From: an uncultured Gammaproteobacteria bacterium
GTDB taxonomy: Bacteria; Pseudomonadota; Gammaproteobacteria; Pseudomonadales; UBA5518
NCBI GenBank assembly: GCA_903928015.1
Contig: CAIYPF010000032.1
Span: 1-37,920, forward strand
DNA: 37,920 nt
Reading direction: 5' to 3'
The position numbers and the translations under genes are program-made. Below the pieces are notes generated by a model. The model did not search any database, had not been told where the DNA came from, and worked only from the letters and a program-made list of their open reading frames with translations. Position 1 is the stretch's first letter. The number at the start of each line of letters is the position of its first letter. Positions 15,747-24,002 of the stretch are shown piece after piece.

Positions 15747-16157
15747 TCACTCGGTGGTGGTGAACGTGATGTTGTAGATACCGCCCAGGTGCACCTGTTC
15801 GACAATCGAAATCAGGGTTCCGGTCGGAGATTCCGAGCCCGCAAGCACCAGCACGCCAGAGTCAGGATTAACCGCGCTCATGCGCTCTACGTTTGCACGC
15901 ACGGCGCGCACGTCGACTTGGCGGTTGTCCATATAGATCTCGCCCGTGTCAAGCACCTGGATCTGGATGCTCTTCGAGTCATTGTCATCTGGCTGATCAA
16001 AGCCAGTGGGGCGATTCACTACCACGGCGGTCGCTTTGACGAACACCGCGGTGATGATGAAGAAGATCAAAAGGTTGATGACGAAGTCCAGCATCGGCGC
16101 AAGGTCGATACCGTGTGCGGACTCACCGTGTTCCTGTACGCGACGTTTGAAACGCAT
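15747..16157 (-). CDS. exbD: biopolymer transporter ExbD, first copy
   Basis: This 136-residue ExbD has a basic cytoplasmic head (MRFKRRVQEH), a single membrane helix with the proton-carrying aspartate (Asp24 in DLAPMLDFVINLLIFFI) and a periplasmic ExbD/TolR domain (SIQIQVLDTGEIYMDNRQVD and GVLVLAGSES). It starts two bases after the exbB stop and precedes a second exbD by 13 bases. Paired exbD genes occur in many TonB2-type operons. The membrane helices of the two copies are nearly identical while the periplasmic halves have diverged strongly. Confidence 0.94.
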   Translation of the reverse strand: MRFKRRVQEHGESAHGIDLAPMLDFVINLLIFFIITAVFVKATAVVVNRPTGFDQPDDNDSKSIQIQVLDTGEIYMDNRQVDVRAVRANVERMSAVNPDSGVLVLAGSESPTGTLISIVEQVHLGGIYNITFTTTE

Positions 16158-16159
16158 GG

Positions 16160-16678
16160 CTAGAGCTGCAACCTGTCGGCTAGGAGTTCAGTTTCATGGG
16201 CTGCCCGGGTACGGAAGTAATGCACCGGGTAAAGCCCCGTGATGCTTACGGCCAATCCGGTCATGGTGCAAATCATTGCCTCGGATACACCGCTGGCCAT
16301 CGATCGAGCGTCTGCGTTACCGCGGAGAGCCATCGAGTCGAATACCCCAAGCATGCCGGTAACTGTACCGATCAGACCCAACAGAGGCGACATTGGCACC
16401 AGCACCTGTAACACAGGGAAGCCGACTGTCATGTCCTGGTTGAGCCGTGAGATCATGGTCTGGCGGATCTGCCTGGCGCACCATGAGCTGTGGTCAGTAC
16501 GTGCGAGCCACTGTTTCTGCATTTCCGAGGCCTGCTTGGGCAGTACCCGCTGGAAATACCAATACCGCTCGATCGTAAGGCCCCACATCAGGACGCCGCT
16601 GGCGAAAATCCAGCCTACGAAGGGGCCTCCATCTGCCAGCAGATGGAGGAACCCACCAACCAGCGGAAGATCAGCCAC
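16160..16678 (-). CDS. exbB: TonB-system channel protein ExbB
   Basis: The 172-residue product is a short ExbB of the MotA/TolQ/ExbB family with three membrane segments (about 18-40, 90-113, 133-155). LVPMSPLLGLIGTVTGMLGV and SEAMICTMTGLAVSI hold the conserved threonines facing the ExbD helix. The GTG start at 16678 overlaps the end of the upstream TtpC-like gene by eight bases. In TonB2-type systems this compact ExbB is the actual channel and the larger TtpC-like protein next to it an accessory subunit with its own ExbB-like domain. It is followed by two exbD genes and tonB. Confidence 0.94.
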   Translation of the reverse strand: MADLPLVGGFLHLLADGGPFVGWIFASGVLMWGLTIERYWYFQRVLPKQASEMQKQWLARTDHSSWCARQIRQTMISRLNQDMTVGFPVLQVLVPMSPLLGLIGTVTGMLGVFDSMALRGNADARSMASGVSEAMICTMTGLAVSITGLYPVHYFRTRAAHETELLADRLQL

Positions 16679-18062
16679 GACGATTCCTCTCGATGCTTTC
16701 TGCCAGCATGCCGGCCGACTGCTCTTCGATGACCTGGGTTATGCCCTTGGACAGCGACGTGAGCAAGGCGTTGGCAAACAGCAGCGGGATGGCGATACCC
16801 AGACCGAGAACTGTCGCGATCATGGCCGCACCGATACCGTTGGCCATCAGTTTGGGATCGCTCGAACCCGATTCCGTGATGCTTTGGAAGGTCATGATCA
16901 TACCGAGAACGGTACCGATAAGACCGAGCAAGGGTCCTGCAGCAACACCCAGTCGGAGCATTGCCTGGAATCGCTCGAGCTTCGGAACTTCGCGGAACAC
17001 CGCCTCTGCGATGCGCAGTTCTGCAACGTCGGCGTCTTGCTCGATGGAATTGCCATCACCCTTGAAAGCCATCAGCACGCGACCCAGCGGATTATCCGAG
17101 GCGGGCTTGCCGAGGTTTTTAAGCTGGGCGGACACTTTCATGCGAACCATGATCAGGTAGGCGACCTGGAAGAGGAAGCACAGGAACGCTATGCCACCCA
17201 CTGCAAGGATCACGTAGTTGACTGACTCGCCATGCTCTACGCGCTGACCCCAGGTGGGACGCTCTACATAGAGGGACATCAGAACACCGCGCGATCCATC
17301 GACGACTGCCGCAGGGTAACCACTCGTTGCTGCCGCAAATTCGGCAGCTGCAGCCATGAATTCCGGCGGGGGCTGGCGGGGGAATACGCTGAAGGCCTTC
17401 AGATCAGGAAGGTAGTTCAGGTACTTTCCTTCGGAGATGGCCGTAAACGGGCCGATCCGGATCACTTGGGCATCGACCGGCGCGCCGCCAGGCTGAACCA
17501 CCTTGGTGGTGTACTTGACGACGCTTCCGCTCTGGCTCATTTCACCGTAGAGCTCAAGCCAAAGCTGCTCGAGTTCAGCGCGTACCGGAGCTTTCTGCGA
17601 GGCCGCAAAGCCACGCAGGAAGTCGTCGCGGCTGGGCTCACCGGCCTTGGCCGGGAACTGCGTGGAGATCAGCGACTGCTGCAGCACACTGGCGGTATCG
17701 CCAGCAACCTGCCGGGCAAGACCGAAGACTTCCTGCAGGCCGAGAGCTGCTGCTTTTTCGCGAAGCTTCTTGTCCGCCTCGTTGATCACGAGCTCGTTTG
17801 CCGAGAACTGGGCCGAGAGCTTGTCTGACTCTGCGGACAGCGCCTCACGACGGGACTGGGCGTCGGTGAGCAGCTTCGCCTGCTGATCTGCAGGCGCCGC
17901 GTTGTACTGGTCGGCCCGCTGCTGGAACGTCTGCTGCTCCGCGGTGCGGGCGGCTTTTACTTCCTGGAGGAGACCTTCAAGGGAGTCCTGAGCCAGGGCT
18001 GCACCGGTGTGCAGCATCGCGGCCGCAGCCGCGACGAGGATGAACTGCTTGGACTTGATCAC
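16671..18062 (-). CDS. TtpC-like MotA/TolQ/ExbB family protein, first copy
   Basis: The 463-residue protein has a signal peptide (about 1-25, ending AALAQ), a periplasmic coiled coil (about 27-105), a periplasmic domain up to about 280, and an ExbB-type part with membrane segments near 281-305, 371-393 and 412-436. GPLLGLIGTVLGMIMTFQSI and AMIATVLGLGIAIPLLF are almost the same as in the second copy at 11310-12734. Its GTG start overlaps the DUF3450 stop (GTGA) behind AAGGAGG. The layout matches TtpC of Vibrio TonB2 systems, where the protein is needed for TonB2-dependent uptake; that function is inferred here from architecture and gene order. Confidence 0.9.
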   Translation of the reverse strand: MIKSKQFILVAAAAAMLHTGAALAQDSLEGLLQEVKAARTAEQQTFQQRADQYNAAPADQQAKLLTDAQSRREALSAESDKLSAQFSANELVINEADKKLREKAAALGLQEVFGLARQVAGDTASVLQQSLISTQFPAKAGEPSRDDFLRGFAASQKAPVRAELEQLWLELYGEMSQSGSVVKYTTKVVQPGGAPVDAQVIRIGPFTAISEGKYLNYLPDLKAFSVFPRQPPPEFMAAAAEFAAATSGYPAAVVDGSRGVLMSLYVERPTWGQRVEHGESVNYVILAVGGIAFLCFLFQVAYLIMVRMKVSAQLKNLGKPASDNPLGRVLMAFKGDGNSIEQDADVAELRIAEAVFREVPKLERFQAMLRLGVAAGPLLGLIGTVLGMIMTFQSITESGSSDPKLMANGIGAAMIATVLGLGIAIPLLFANALLTSLSKGITQVIEEQSAGMLAESIERNRRG

Positions 18063-18847
18063 GACCGGGCCTCCTTCGGAGCGGGAACGGGGACAGTCAG
18101 CAGGTTCGGCGGACCATCCTTTTTGGCAACACGACGGGCCTCGGCAACGGCAGCGGCGTAGCTGTTATCGACCACCCAATCTTTCTTGTCAGCATCCCAG
18201 TAGCCGGTCTCGGTGCCGTCGAGCGTCTGGTAAAGAAGCGCTACGCGACCAAGGCGGACAAACGAGACAGTACGTGCGTCCTGACCGGAACCCAGCAAGC
18301 CGTCGTATGACTCCAGCGTACGACCGTACTCGAGCTCGATCTGGTAGGCCTCGATGATGCGACGGTACTTCTCGGAGATGGTCACGTCTGCGCGCGGCAT
18401 GATGTCCTGCAGGGTCTGAACCCGGCTGGTCCGCTCGGCGAGCAGGAAGGGCGTGTCAAGCGACACGAACTTCTGCAGCGTGTCGACCATGCGCTGCATC
18501 AGCGGCTGGACTTCACGACTGGTGGTCTCGATCTCCAGCAGCTGCGTCTCTATTGAAGAGACCTCATCTCGCTGGGCCTTGACCTGCTTGTCGAGTTGGC
18601 TGTTGTACTTTTCAAGGCTCTCGGCATCAGCAACCGCCGATGCATAGCGGCTGGCCGCATCCTGCAGACGATCACGAATCTCGTTGATGCGCTTCTGTGA
18701 GGAAGCGGCCGCCTTGTCGGCTTCGCCTTGGGTGGCGATGGCGTTGTCTAGCGACTGGGCAGATGCCTGCTGTGCGGCAACTGCCACCACGCCTGCCACC
18801 ACGATGGACGCCAGCGTCCTCGTGATCCTTGTGATGGAAAGACTCAT
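18059..18847 (-). CDS. DUF3450 family periplasmic protein, first copy
   Basis: This is the first gene of the TonB operon. ATG 18847 follows AGGAGG eleven bases upstream and gives 262 residues. A signal peptide (about 1-30, ending QQASAQ) is followed by a long coiled coil (about 32-115) and the conserved DUF3450 half (EKYRRIIEAYQIELEYGRTL, VRLGRVALLYQT, GYWDA, WVVDN). The C-terminal half is roughly half identical by eye to the copy at 12731-13441, and both end in a PVPA-x-x-E-x-RS tail that overlaps the following TtpC-like gene by four bases. A periplasmic structural role with TtpC is likely; no catalytic motif is visible. Confidence 0.88.
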   Translation of the reverse strand: MSLSITRITRTLASIVVAGVVAVAAQQASAQSLDNAIATQGEADKAAASSQKRINEIRDRLQDAASRYASAVADAESLEKYNSQLDKQVKAQRDEVSSIETQLLEIETTSREVQPLMQRMVDTLQKFVSLDTPFLLAERTSRVQTLQDIMPRADVTISEKYRRIIEAYQIELEYGRTLESYDGLLGSGQDARTVSFVRLGRVALLYQTLDGTETGYWDADKKDWVVDNSYAAAVAEARRVAKKDGPPNLLTVPVPAPKEARS

Positions 18848-19263
18848 GACGGATAGCGCCTCCTGATCTGGACGGACCGAAGCCTGGGAACGTGAAGTAC
18901 TGCTTGAACAGGGCAACATCAAAAAAACCTTGCACAATTTATGTTCTGGCGAGCTCGGGGACAGCCCCGAAACTGACACCGCCAATGTTCAGTGCGACCG
19001 TACTGTAGCTTCTCGAATTGTGAGTGGCAAGACGGATTCACGCCTCAGCGAAAAAAACATCGGCGCGTCCTCGGACTCCGTTTCTGGCGACGGCGAACCA
19101 TGCAGGTGGACCGAGGACCACAGGCCCGGTCCGCTCGGCCTAACGCGATTCGCAAATGGTATGGACGGCGCGCGCCCTGGTTGCCTTATACTTGGCCGAG
19201 GCCGCGCGGAGCCCTCGGCACCGCGTCACGGCAGAACCAAAAAATAATCGGCAGGGGGAGCCC
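18848..19263. other. 416-base divergent intergenic region between the TonB and nuo operons
   Basis: No gene is visible here; it should hold the promoters of both operons. The part next to the TonB operon is AT-richer, with an A7 run at 18931-18937 and AATTTATG after it. A perfect six-base-pair hairpin with loop ACAG lies at 18955-18970 (TCGGGG / CCCCGA). Near nuoA a seven-base inverted repeat GCCGAGG / CCTCGGC sits at 19195-19201 and 19213-19219. I found no convincing sigma-70 promoter for the TonB side and no sequence resembling a Fur box. Confidence 0.7.
19162..19192 (+). promoter_or_regulatory. candidate nuo operon promoter
   Basis: TATACT at 19187-19192 matches the -10 consensus at five of six bases, 71 bases before the nuoA ATG. 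The only -35-like sequence is TGGACG at 19162-19167, four of six matches with a long 19-base spacer, so an activator or another promoter may be involved. Confidence 0.35.
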
Positions 19264-19686
19264 ATGAGCGCAAGCGTCGAGGCCCTTTCACAGCACTGGG
19301 CAACCGCGGTTTTCGTGCTCGTGATCCTCTTCGTGTGTGGCGCGATGATCCTGGTCTCCGCCTTCGTTGGCGGGCGAACCCGGGGCAGAGCGAAAAACGA
19401 AGCCTTCGAGTCCGGCATTGTCGGTGCGGGCTCCGCGCAACTTCGCTTCCCCGCCAAGTTTTATCTCGTGTCGATGTTCTTCGTGATATTCGACGTCGAA
19501 GCGCTCTATCTCTACGCGTGGGCCGTGTCGGTACGGGAAAGCGGTTGGGCAGGTTTCATCGAGGCCACGATCTTCATCGTGATCCTCTTCGCCGGTCTGG
19601 TGTACCTCTGGCGAGTCGGGGCGCTCAAGTGGGCGCCGTCCATGCGCAGGGCACGCGCCCGCGCCATTGAGCTTGGGGAGGGCTGA
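19264..19686 (+). CDS. nuoA: NADH-quinone oxidoreductase subunit A
   Basis: NuoA is a three-helix membrane subunit of respiratory complex I, next to the quinone cavity. From ATG 19264, preceded by GGGGGAG, it has 140 residues; the longer open frame reaches back into the promoter region and is not used. The conserved loop NEAFESGI followed by [26 protein letters not shown] is the family signature, with the acidic DVE of the second helix. It is the first of thirteen nuo genes, followed one base later by nuoB. Confidence 0.97.
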   Translation: MSASVEALSQHWATAVFVLVILFVCGAMILVSAFVGGRTRGRAKNEAFESGIVGAGSAQLRFPAKFYLVSMFFVIFDVEALYLYAWAVSVRESGWAGFIEATIFIVILFAGLVYLWRVGALKWAPSMRRARARAIELGEG

Positions 19687-19687
19687 G

Positions 19688-20365
19688 GTGGATTACAAAC
19701 TGACCCCGATCGTCGTGTCCGACAGGGACACGCCCGCCCCCAAGAAGCAAGCCGCCGCAGATCACGCCGATCCGCTGTCCCAGCAGGTCCACCGCAGCGT
19801 TTTCATGGGCAAGGTCGAGGACGTTCTGCACAAGACCGTGAATTGGGGCCGCAAGAACTCGCTCTGGCCCTACAACTTCGGGCTCTCCTGCTGCTACGTC
19901 GAAATGGCAACCGCGTTCACCGCGCCGCATGACGTAGCCAGATTCGGCGCCGAAGTAATCCGAGCCTCGCCGCGCCAGGCCGACTTCATGGTCATCGCCG
20001 GCACCTGTTTCATCAAGATGGCACCGGTTATCCAGCGCCTCTATGAGCAGATGCTCGAGCCTCGCTGGGTTATTTCGATGGGGGCCTGCGCAAATTCCGG
20101 CGGCATGTACGACATTTACTCAGTGGTGCAGGGAGTCGACAAGTTCCTCCCCGTAGATGTCTACATCCCGGGCTGTCCCCCACGTCCCGAGGCATTCCTC
20201 CAAGGCCTCATGCTGCTGCAGGATTCGATCGCCAATGAGCGCCGTCCGCTCTCCTGGGTGGTTGGCGACCAAGGCGTCCACAAAATCGAGGTTCCCTCGC
20301 AGCGCGAACAGCGCCGCGAGGAGCGGATGAGCGCGACCACCCTGCGCGCTCCCAATCAGGTCTGA
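19688..20365 (+). CDS. nuoB: NADH-quinone oxidoreductase subunit B
   Basis: NuoB holds cluster N2, the last iron-sulfur centre before quinone. The GTG start at 19688 (VDYKLTP) lines up with MDYTLTR of Escherichia coli and has GGGGAGG upstream; 225 residues. The N2 ligands are Cys68 and Cys69 in [10 protein letters not shown], Cys134 in [13 protein letters not shown] and Cys163 in [27 protein letters not shown] is nearly invariant in the family. It follows nuoA by one base and precedes the nuoCD fusion by 13 bases. Confidence 0.97.
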   Translation: MDYKLTPIVVSDRDTPAPKKQAAADHADPLSQQVHRSVFMGKVEDVLHKTVNWGRKNSLWPYNFGLSCCYVEMATAFTAPHDVARFGAEVIRASPRQADFMVIAGTCFIKMAPVIQRLYEQMLEPRWVISMGACANSGGMYDIYSVVQGVDKFLPVDVYIPGCPPRPEAFLQGLMLLQDSIANERRPLSWVVGDQGVHKIEVPSQREQRREERMSATTLRAPNQV

Positions 20366-20378
20366 GGGGCAGCTGAGC

Positions 20379-22160
20379 GTGGGCGAAAAGTCAGGCGCAT
20401 CGACAAACGGTCTCCCGGGCAGCCAGCACCCCGTCATTGCTGAACTTTTCCAGCGCTTTGGCGCTGCGAGAATCCAGTATCAGGAAACCCTCGGGGCCGT
20501 ACCCACGGTGTGGGTGTCACGGCAGGACGCGACCGCGGTGCTCCGCTACCTGCGGCAGGCACCCAAGCCCTATTCAATGTTGCTTGATCTGCACGGGGTC
20601 GACGAGCGTCTGCGCCGCAATCGCGCCGGCATGCCGGCAGCGGACTTCACGGTCTTCTACCACCTTCTGTCCATCGAGCGGAACAGCGACGTCCGGATCA
20701 AGGTGGCGCTCGCTGCCAACGACCTGCAATTGCCCACGGTTACGGGTATCTGGCCCAACGCCAACTGGTACGAGCGCGAGGTCTGGGACCTCTTTGGCAT
20801 CGAATTCAAGGGGCACCCCCATCTGGTCAGGCTCTTGATGCCCCGCACCTGGCAGGGGCACCCGCTGCGCAAGGATTATCCGGCGCGGGCCACCGAATTC
20901 GATCCGTTCACCCTCGACAACGCCAAACAGGACCTCGAGCAGGAGTCTCTGCGCTTCGTGCCTGAGGAATGGGGCATGGCCCGGGGCACGGCCCACGCCG
21001 ACTACATGTTCCTCAACCTGGGTCCGAATCACCCCTCGGCTCACGGCGCTTTCAGGATCGTGCTGCAACTTGATGGCGAGGAAATCGTCGACTGCGTGCC
21101 AGATATCGGCTACCACCACCGCGGCGCCGAAAAGATGGCCGAGCGCCAATCGTGGCACTCATACATTCCTTATACGGATCGCATCGATTACCTCGGCGGG
21201 GTGATGAACAACCTCGCCTACGTGATGGCTGTGGAGCAGCTCGCGGGGATTCAGGTTCCAGATCGGGTGAAGACCATCCGCATCATGATGTCGGAGTTCT
21301 TCCGCATCACCAGTCACCTGCTGTTCCTGGGTACCTACATCCAGGACGTGGGCGGGATGTCGCCCATCTTCTTTATCTTCACCGACCGGATGAAAGCCTA
21401 CGACGTGATCGAGGCGATCACCGGCGGCCGCATGCATCCGGCCTGGTTCCGTATCGGCGGTGTTGCCCACGATCTGCCCGAGGGCTGGGACAAACTGGTC
21501 CGTGATTTCGTCGAATGGATGCCCAAGCGGCTCGACGAGTACGACAAGGCCGCATTGCGCAACGGCATTCTGCGCTCCCGCACCATCGGCGTGGCGAAGT
21601 ACAACAGCGCCCAGGCCATCGAGTGGGGCGTCACCGGCCCGGGCCTGCGCGCCACGGGCGTCGACTATGACCTGCGCAAAGCCCGTCCTTACGGGGGCTG
21701 GGAGAACTTCGAGTTCGAGGTGCCGGTAGCCAACAATGGCGATGCCTACGATCGCGCAGTGCTGCGGCTCGAGGAAATGCGCCAGAGCGTGAAGATCATC
21801 AGGCAGTGCCTCGAGAACATGCCGGCCGGCCCCTACAAGGCCGATCACCCGCTCACTACCCCGCCCCCGAAGGAGCGCACGCTCGCCGACATCGAGACGC
21901 TCATCAGTCACTTTGTGGGCGTGTCATGGGGTCCGGTGATGCCGGCGGGCGAGGCCTGTCAGCTGATCGAGGCCACCAAGGGCATCAACAGTTATTACCT
22001 GACTTCGGACGCTGCCACGATGAGCTACCGCACGCGCATCCGCACGCCGAGTTTCCCCCACCTGCAGCAGATTCCTTCAGTCATCCGCGGCGGCCTCGTC
22101 GCGGACCTGATCGCGTATCTCGCGAGCATTGATTTCGTGATGGCCGATGTCGACCGCTGA
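20379..22160 (+). CDS. nuoC: NADH-quinone oxidoreductase subunit C/D (fused)
   Basis: This 593-residue protein joins NuoC (about 1-190) and NuoD (about 195-593), subunits of the peripheral arm around the quinone site; the fusion is typical of Escherichia coli, Pseudomonas and relatives. NuoC is recognised by [18 protein letters not shown] and LRKDYPA; NuoD by [32 protein letters not shown] with the quinone-site histidines, and the C-terminal [19 protein letters not shown]. The GTG start at 20379 follows GAGGGG ten bases upstream; the next in-frame candidates would remove little, so the exact start is slightly uncertain. The stop lies ten bases before nuoE. The gene is also called nuoCD. Confidence 0.96.
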   Translation: MGEKSGASTNGLPGSQHPVIAELFQRFGAARIQYQETLGAVPTVWVSRQDATAVLRYLRQAPKPYSMLLDLHGVDERLRRNRAGMPAADFTVFYHLLSIERNSDVRIKVALAANDLQLPTVTGIWPNANWYEREVWDLFGIEFKGHPHLVRLLMPRTWQGHPLRKDYPARATEFDPFTLDNAKQDLEQESLRFVPEEWGMARGTAHADYMFLNLGPNHPSAHGAFRIVLQLDGEEIVDCVPDIGYHHRGAEKMAERQSWHSYIPYTDRIDYLGGVMNNLAYVMAVEQLAGIQVPDRVKTIRIMMSEFFRITSHLLFLGTYIQDVGGMSPIFFIFTDRMKAYDVIEAITGGRMHPAWFRIGGVAHDLPEGWDKLVRDFVEWMPKRLDEYDKAALRNGILRSRTIGVAKYNSAQAIEWGVTGPGLRATGVDYDLRKARPYGGWENFEFEVPVANNGDAYDRAVLRLEEMRQSVKIIRQCLENMPAGPYKADHPLTTPPPKERTLADIETLISHFVGVSWGPVMPAGEACQLIEATKGINSYYLTSDAATMSYRTRIRTPSFPHLQQIPSVIRGGLVADLIAYLASIDFVMADVDR

Positions 22161-22170
22161 GGCAACCCAC

Positions 22171-22680
22171 ATGACCGGTTCCGGGGCCCTGATCGCCAGT
22201 TCCGCAGGCGATTTCGTGCTCTCCGAGGCGGAGATCCACGAGATCCGCCATGAGATGGAGCACTACGAAGATCCACGTGCCGCGACCATCGAGGCGCTGA
22301 AGATCGTCCAGCATCACCGCGGCTGGGTGGCCGACGGTGCCATCGAGGCCATCGCCCGCGTGATCGGCATCGGCGGTGCCGAGGTGGAGGGTGTAGCCAC
22401 CTTCTACAACATGATCTTCCGCCGCCCGGTCGGGCGACACGTGATCAAGGTCTGCGACAGCATCTCCTGCTTCCTCACGGGTTACGAGGAGTTGCGCGCC
22501 GAGATCAGCCGGCAGACCGGCCTCGGCTGGGGCGGCACCACGGCAGACGGCCGGTTCACGCTGCTGCCGGTGTGCTGTCTCGGCAACTGCGACAAAGGCC
22601 CCACCCTGATGATCAATGACGACACCCACGGCCCGGTGACGCCCGCCGAGGTCACGGCATTGCTGGAGCGCTACACATGA
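22171..22680 (+). CDS. nuoE: NADH-quinone oxidoreductase subunit E
   Basis: NuoE is the thioredoxin-like subunit carrying the [2Fe-2S] cluster N1a next to the NADH site. From ATG 22171, with GAGG nine bases upstream, it has 169 residues; an earlier in-frame ATG at 22147 lies inside nuoCD without a ribosome binding site. The cluster ligands are Cys95 and Cys100 ([11 protein letters not shown]) and Cys136 and Cys140 ([12 protein letters not shown]). [15 protein letters not shown] is the conserved stretch before the first pair. It overlaps nuoF by four bases (ATGA). Confidence 0.96.
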   Translation: MTGSGALIASSAGDFVLSEAEIHEIRHEMEHYEDPRAATIEALKIVQHHRGWVADGAIEAIARVIGIGGAEVEGVATFYNMIFRRPVGRHVIKVCDSISCFLTGYEELRAEISRQTGLGWGGTTADGRFTLLPVCCLGNCDKGPTLMINDDTHGPVTPAEVTALLERYT

Positions 22681-24002
22681 GCGGCGCCGCGCGGATGCAG
22701 CCCGAAACACACCCGCTGCTGTGGCGGCTGGACCACGGCACCCCGATCACCGAGATCGCAGCCTACGAATCGCTTGAGGGCTATTCAGCGCTGCGCAAGG
22801 CGCTGCGCGATCTCGAACCGGCCGCCCTCACCCAACTGGTGAAGGACGCCAACCTCCGCGGTCGCGGCGGCGCCGGCTTCCCCACCGGCGTCAAGTGGAG
22901 CCTGGTCCCGATGGGGCCGGATGTAGGCACCAAATACCTGATCTGCAATGCCGACGAAATGGAGCCGGGGACCTTCAAGGATCGCCTCCTGATGGAGGAG
23001 ATCCCGCACTCGCTGGTCGAGTCGATGATCCTGTCGGCGTGGGCGATCGAGGCGACCCGAGGCTATATATTCCTGCGCGGCGAGTACGTGCTGGCGGCCG
23101 AGCGGCTGCGCAAGGCGCTCGCCCAGGCGAAGGAGCGTGGCTACCTCGGCAACAACATCCTCGGCACGGGCTGGAACTTCGAGCTCTTCGTGCACACAGG
23201 CGCTGGCCGCTACATCTGCGGCGAAGAAACCGCTCTCATCAACAGCCTCGAGGGCAGACGCGCCAACCCGCGCTCGAAGCCCCCGTTCCCGCAAATCGCG
23301 GGTGCCTGGGGCAAGCCCACGATCGTCAACAACGTCGAGACCTTCTGCAACATACCCGGCATCGTCCTGCGCGGCGCCGAGTGGTTCACGGGCTTGTCGG
23401 CGGGGCGCAGCACAGACGGCGGCACGAAGCTCTACGGCGCGTCTGGCCGGGTGCGCCGTCCTGGCACCTGGGAACTGCCCATGGGTACCACTGGGCGCGA
23501 GATACTCGAAGAGCACGCCGGCGGAATGCTGCCGGGCTTGAATCTGCGCGCCTGGCTTCCGGGCGGCGCATCCACCGATTTCCTGCTTCCCGAACACCTC
23601 GATCTCGCAATGGATTTCGACACCATATCCAAGGCACGCAGCCGTATGGGCACAGGGCTGATAACGGTGGTCGATGACAAGCAGGACATCGTGGCGGTAA
23701 CGCGCAACCTCATCGATTTCTTCTCTCGCGAGTCCTGCGGCTGGTGCACGCCCTGCCGCGACGGCCTCCCGTGGACGGGCAAGATACTTGCGGCCATCGA
23801 GCGCGGCGAAGGTGCACCCGGGGACATCGAGACGCTCGAGAGCCTCTGTGGTCTGCTCGGACCCGGCAAGACGCACTGCGCGCTCGCCCCCGGAGCGGTG
23901 GAGCCGTTGCAGAGCGCACTGCGCTTCTTCCGCAAGGATTTCGAACGCGGCATTGCCGCTCAACCAGCACTCGCGCGTGCGGCAGCCGGAGGCACGCCCT
24001 GA
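22677..24002 (+). CDS. nuoF: NADH-quinone oxidoreductase subunit F
   Basis: NuoF binds NADH and FMN and carries cluster N3, the electron entry point of complex I. It has 441 residues. [14 protein letters not shown] and [14 protein letters not shown] form the FMN and NADH pocket, [20 protein letters not shown] follows, and the [4Fe-4S] ligands are Cys354, Cys357 and Cys360 in [11 protein letters not shown] plus Cys401 in [10 protein letters not shown]. The FMN links it to the riboflavin genes elsewhere in the window. It starts within the nuoE stop and its own stop shares one base with the nuoG start. Confidence 0.97.
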   Translation: MSGAARMQPETHPLLWRLDHGTPITEIAAYESLEGYSALRKALRDLEPAALTQLVKDANLRGRGGAGFPTGVKWSLVPMGPDVGTKYLICNADEMEPGTFKDRLLMEEIPHSLVESMILSAWAIEATRGYIFLRGEYVLAAERLRKALAQAKERGYLGNNILGTGWNFELFVHTGAGRYICGEETALINSLEGRRANPRSKPPFPQIAGAWGKPTIVNNVETFCNIPGIVLRGAEWFTGLSAGRSTDGGTKLYGASGRVRRPGTWELPMGTTGREILEEHAGGMLPGLNLRAWLPGGASTDFLLPEHLDLAMDFDTISKARSRMGTGLITVVDDKQDIVAVTRNLIDFFSRESCGWCTPCRDGLPWTGKILAAIERGEGAPGDIETLESLCGLLGPGKTHCALAPGAVEPLQSALRFFRKDFERGIAAQPALARAAAGGTP

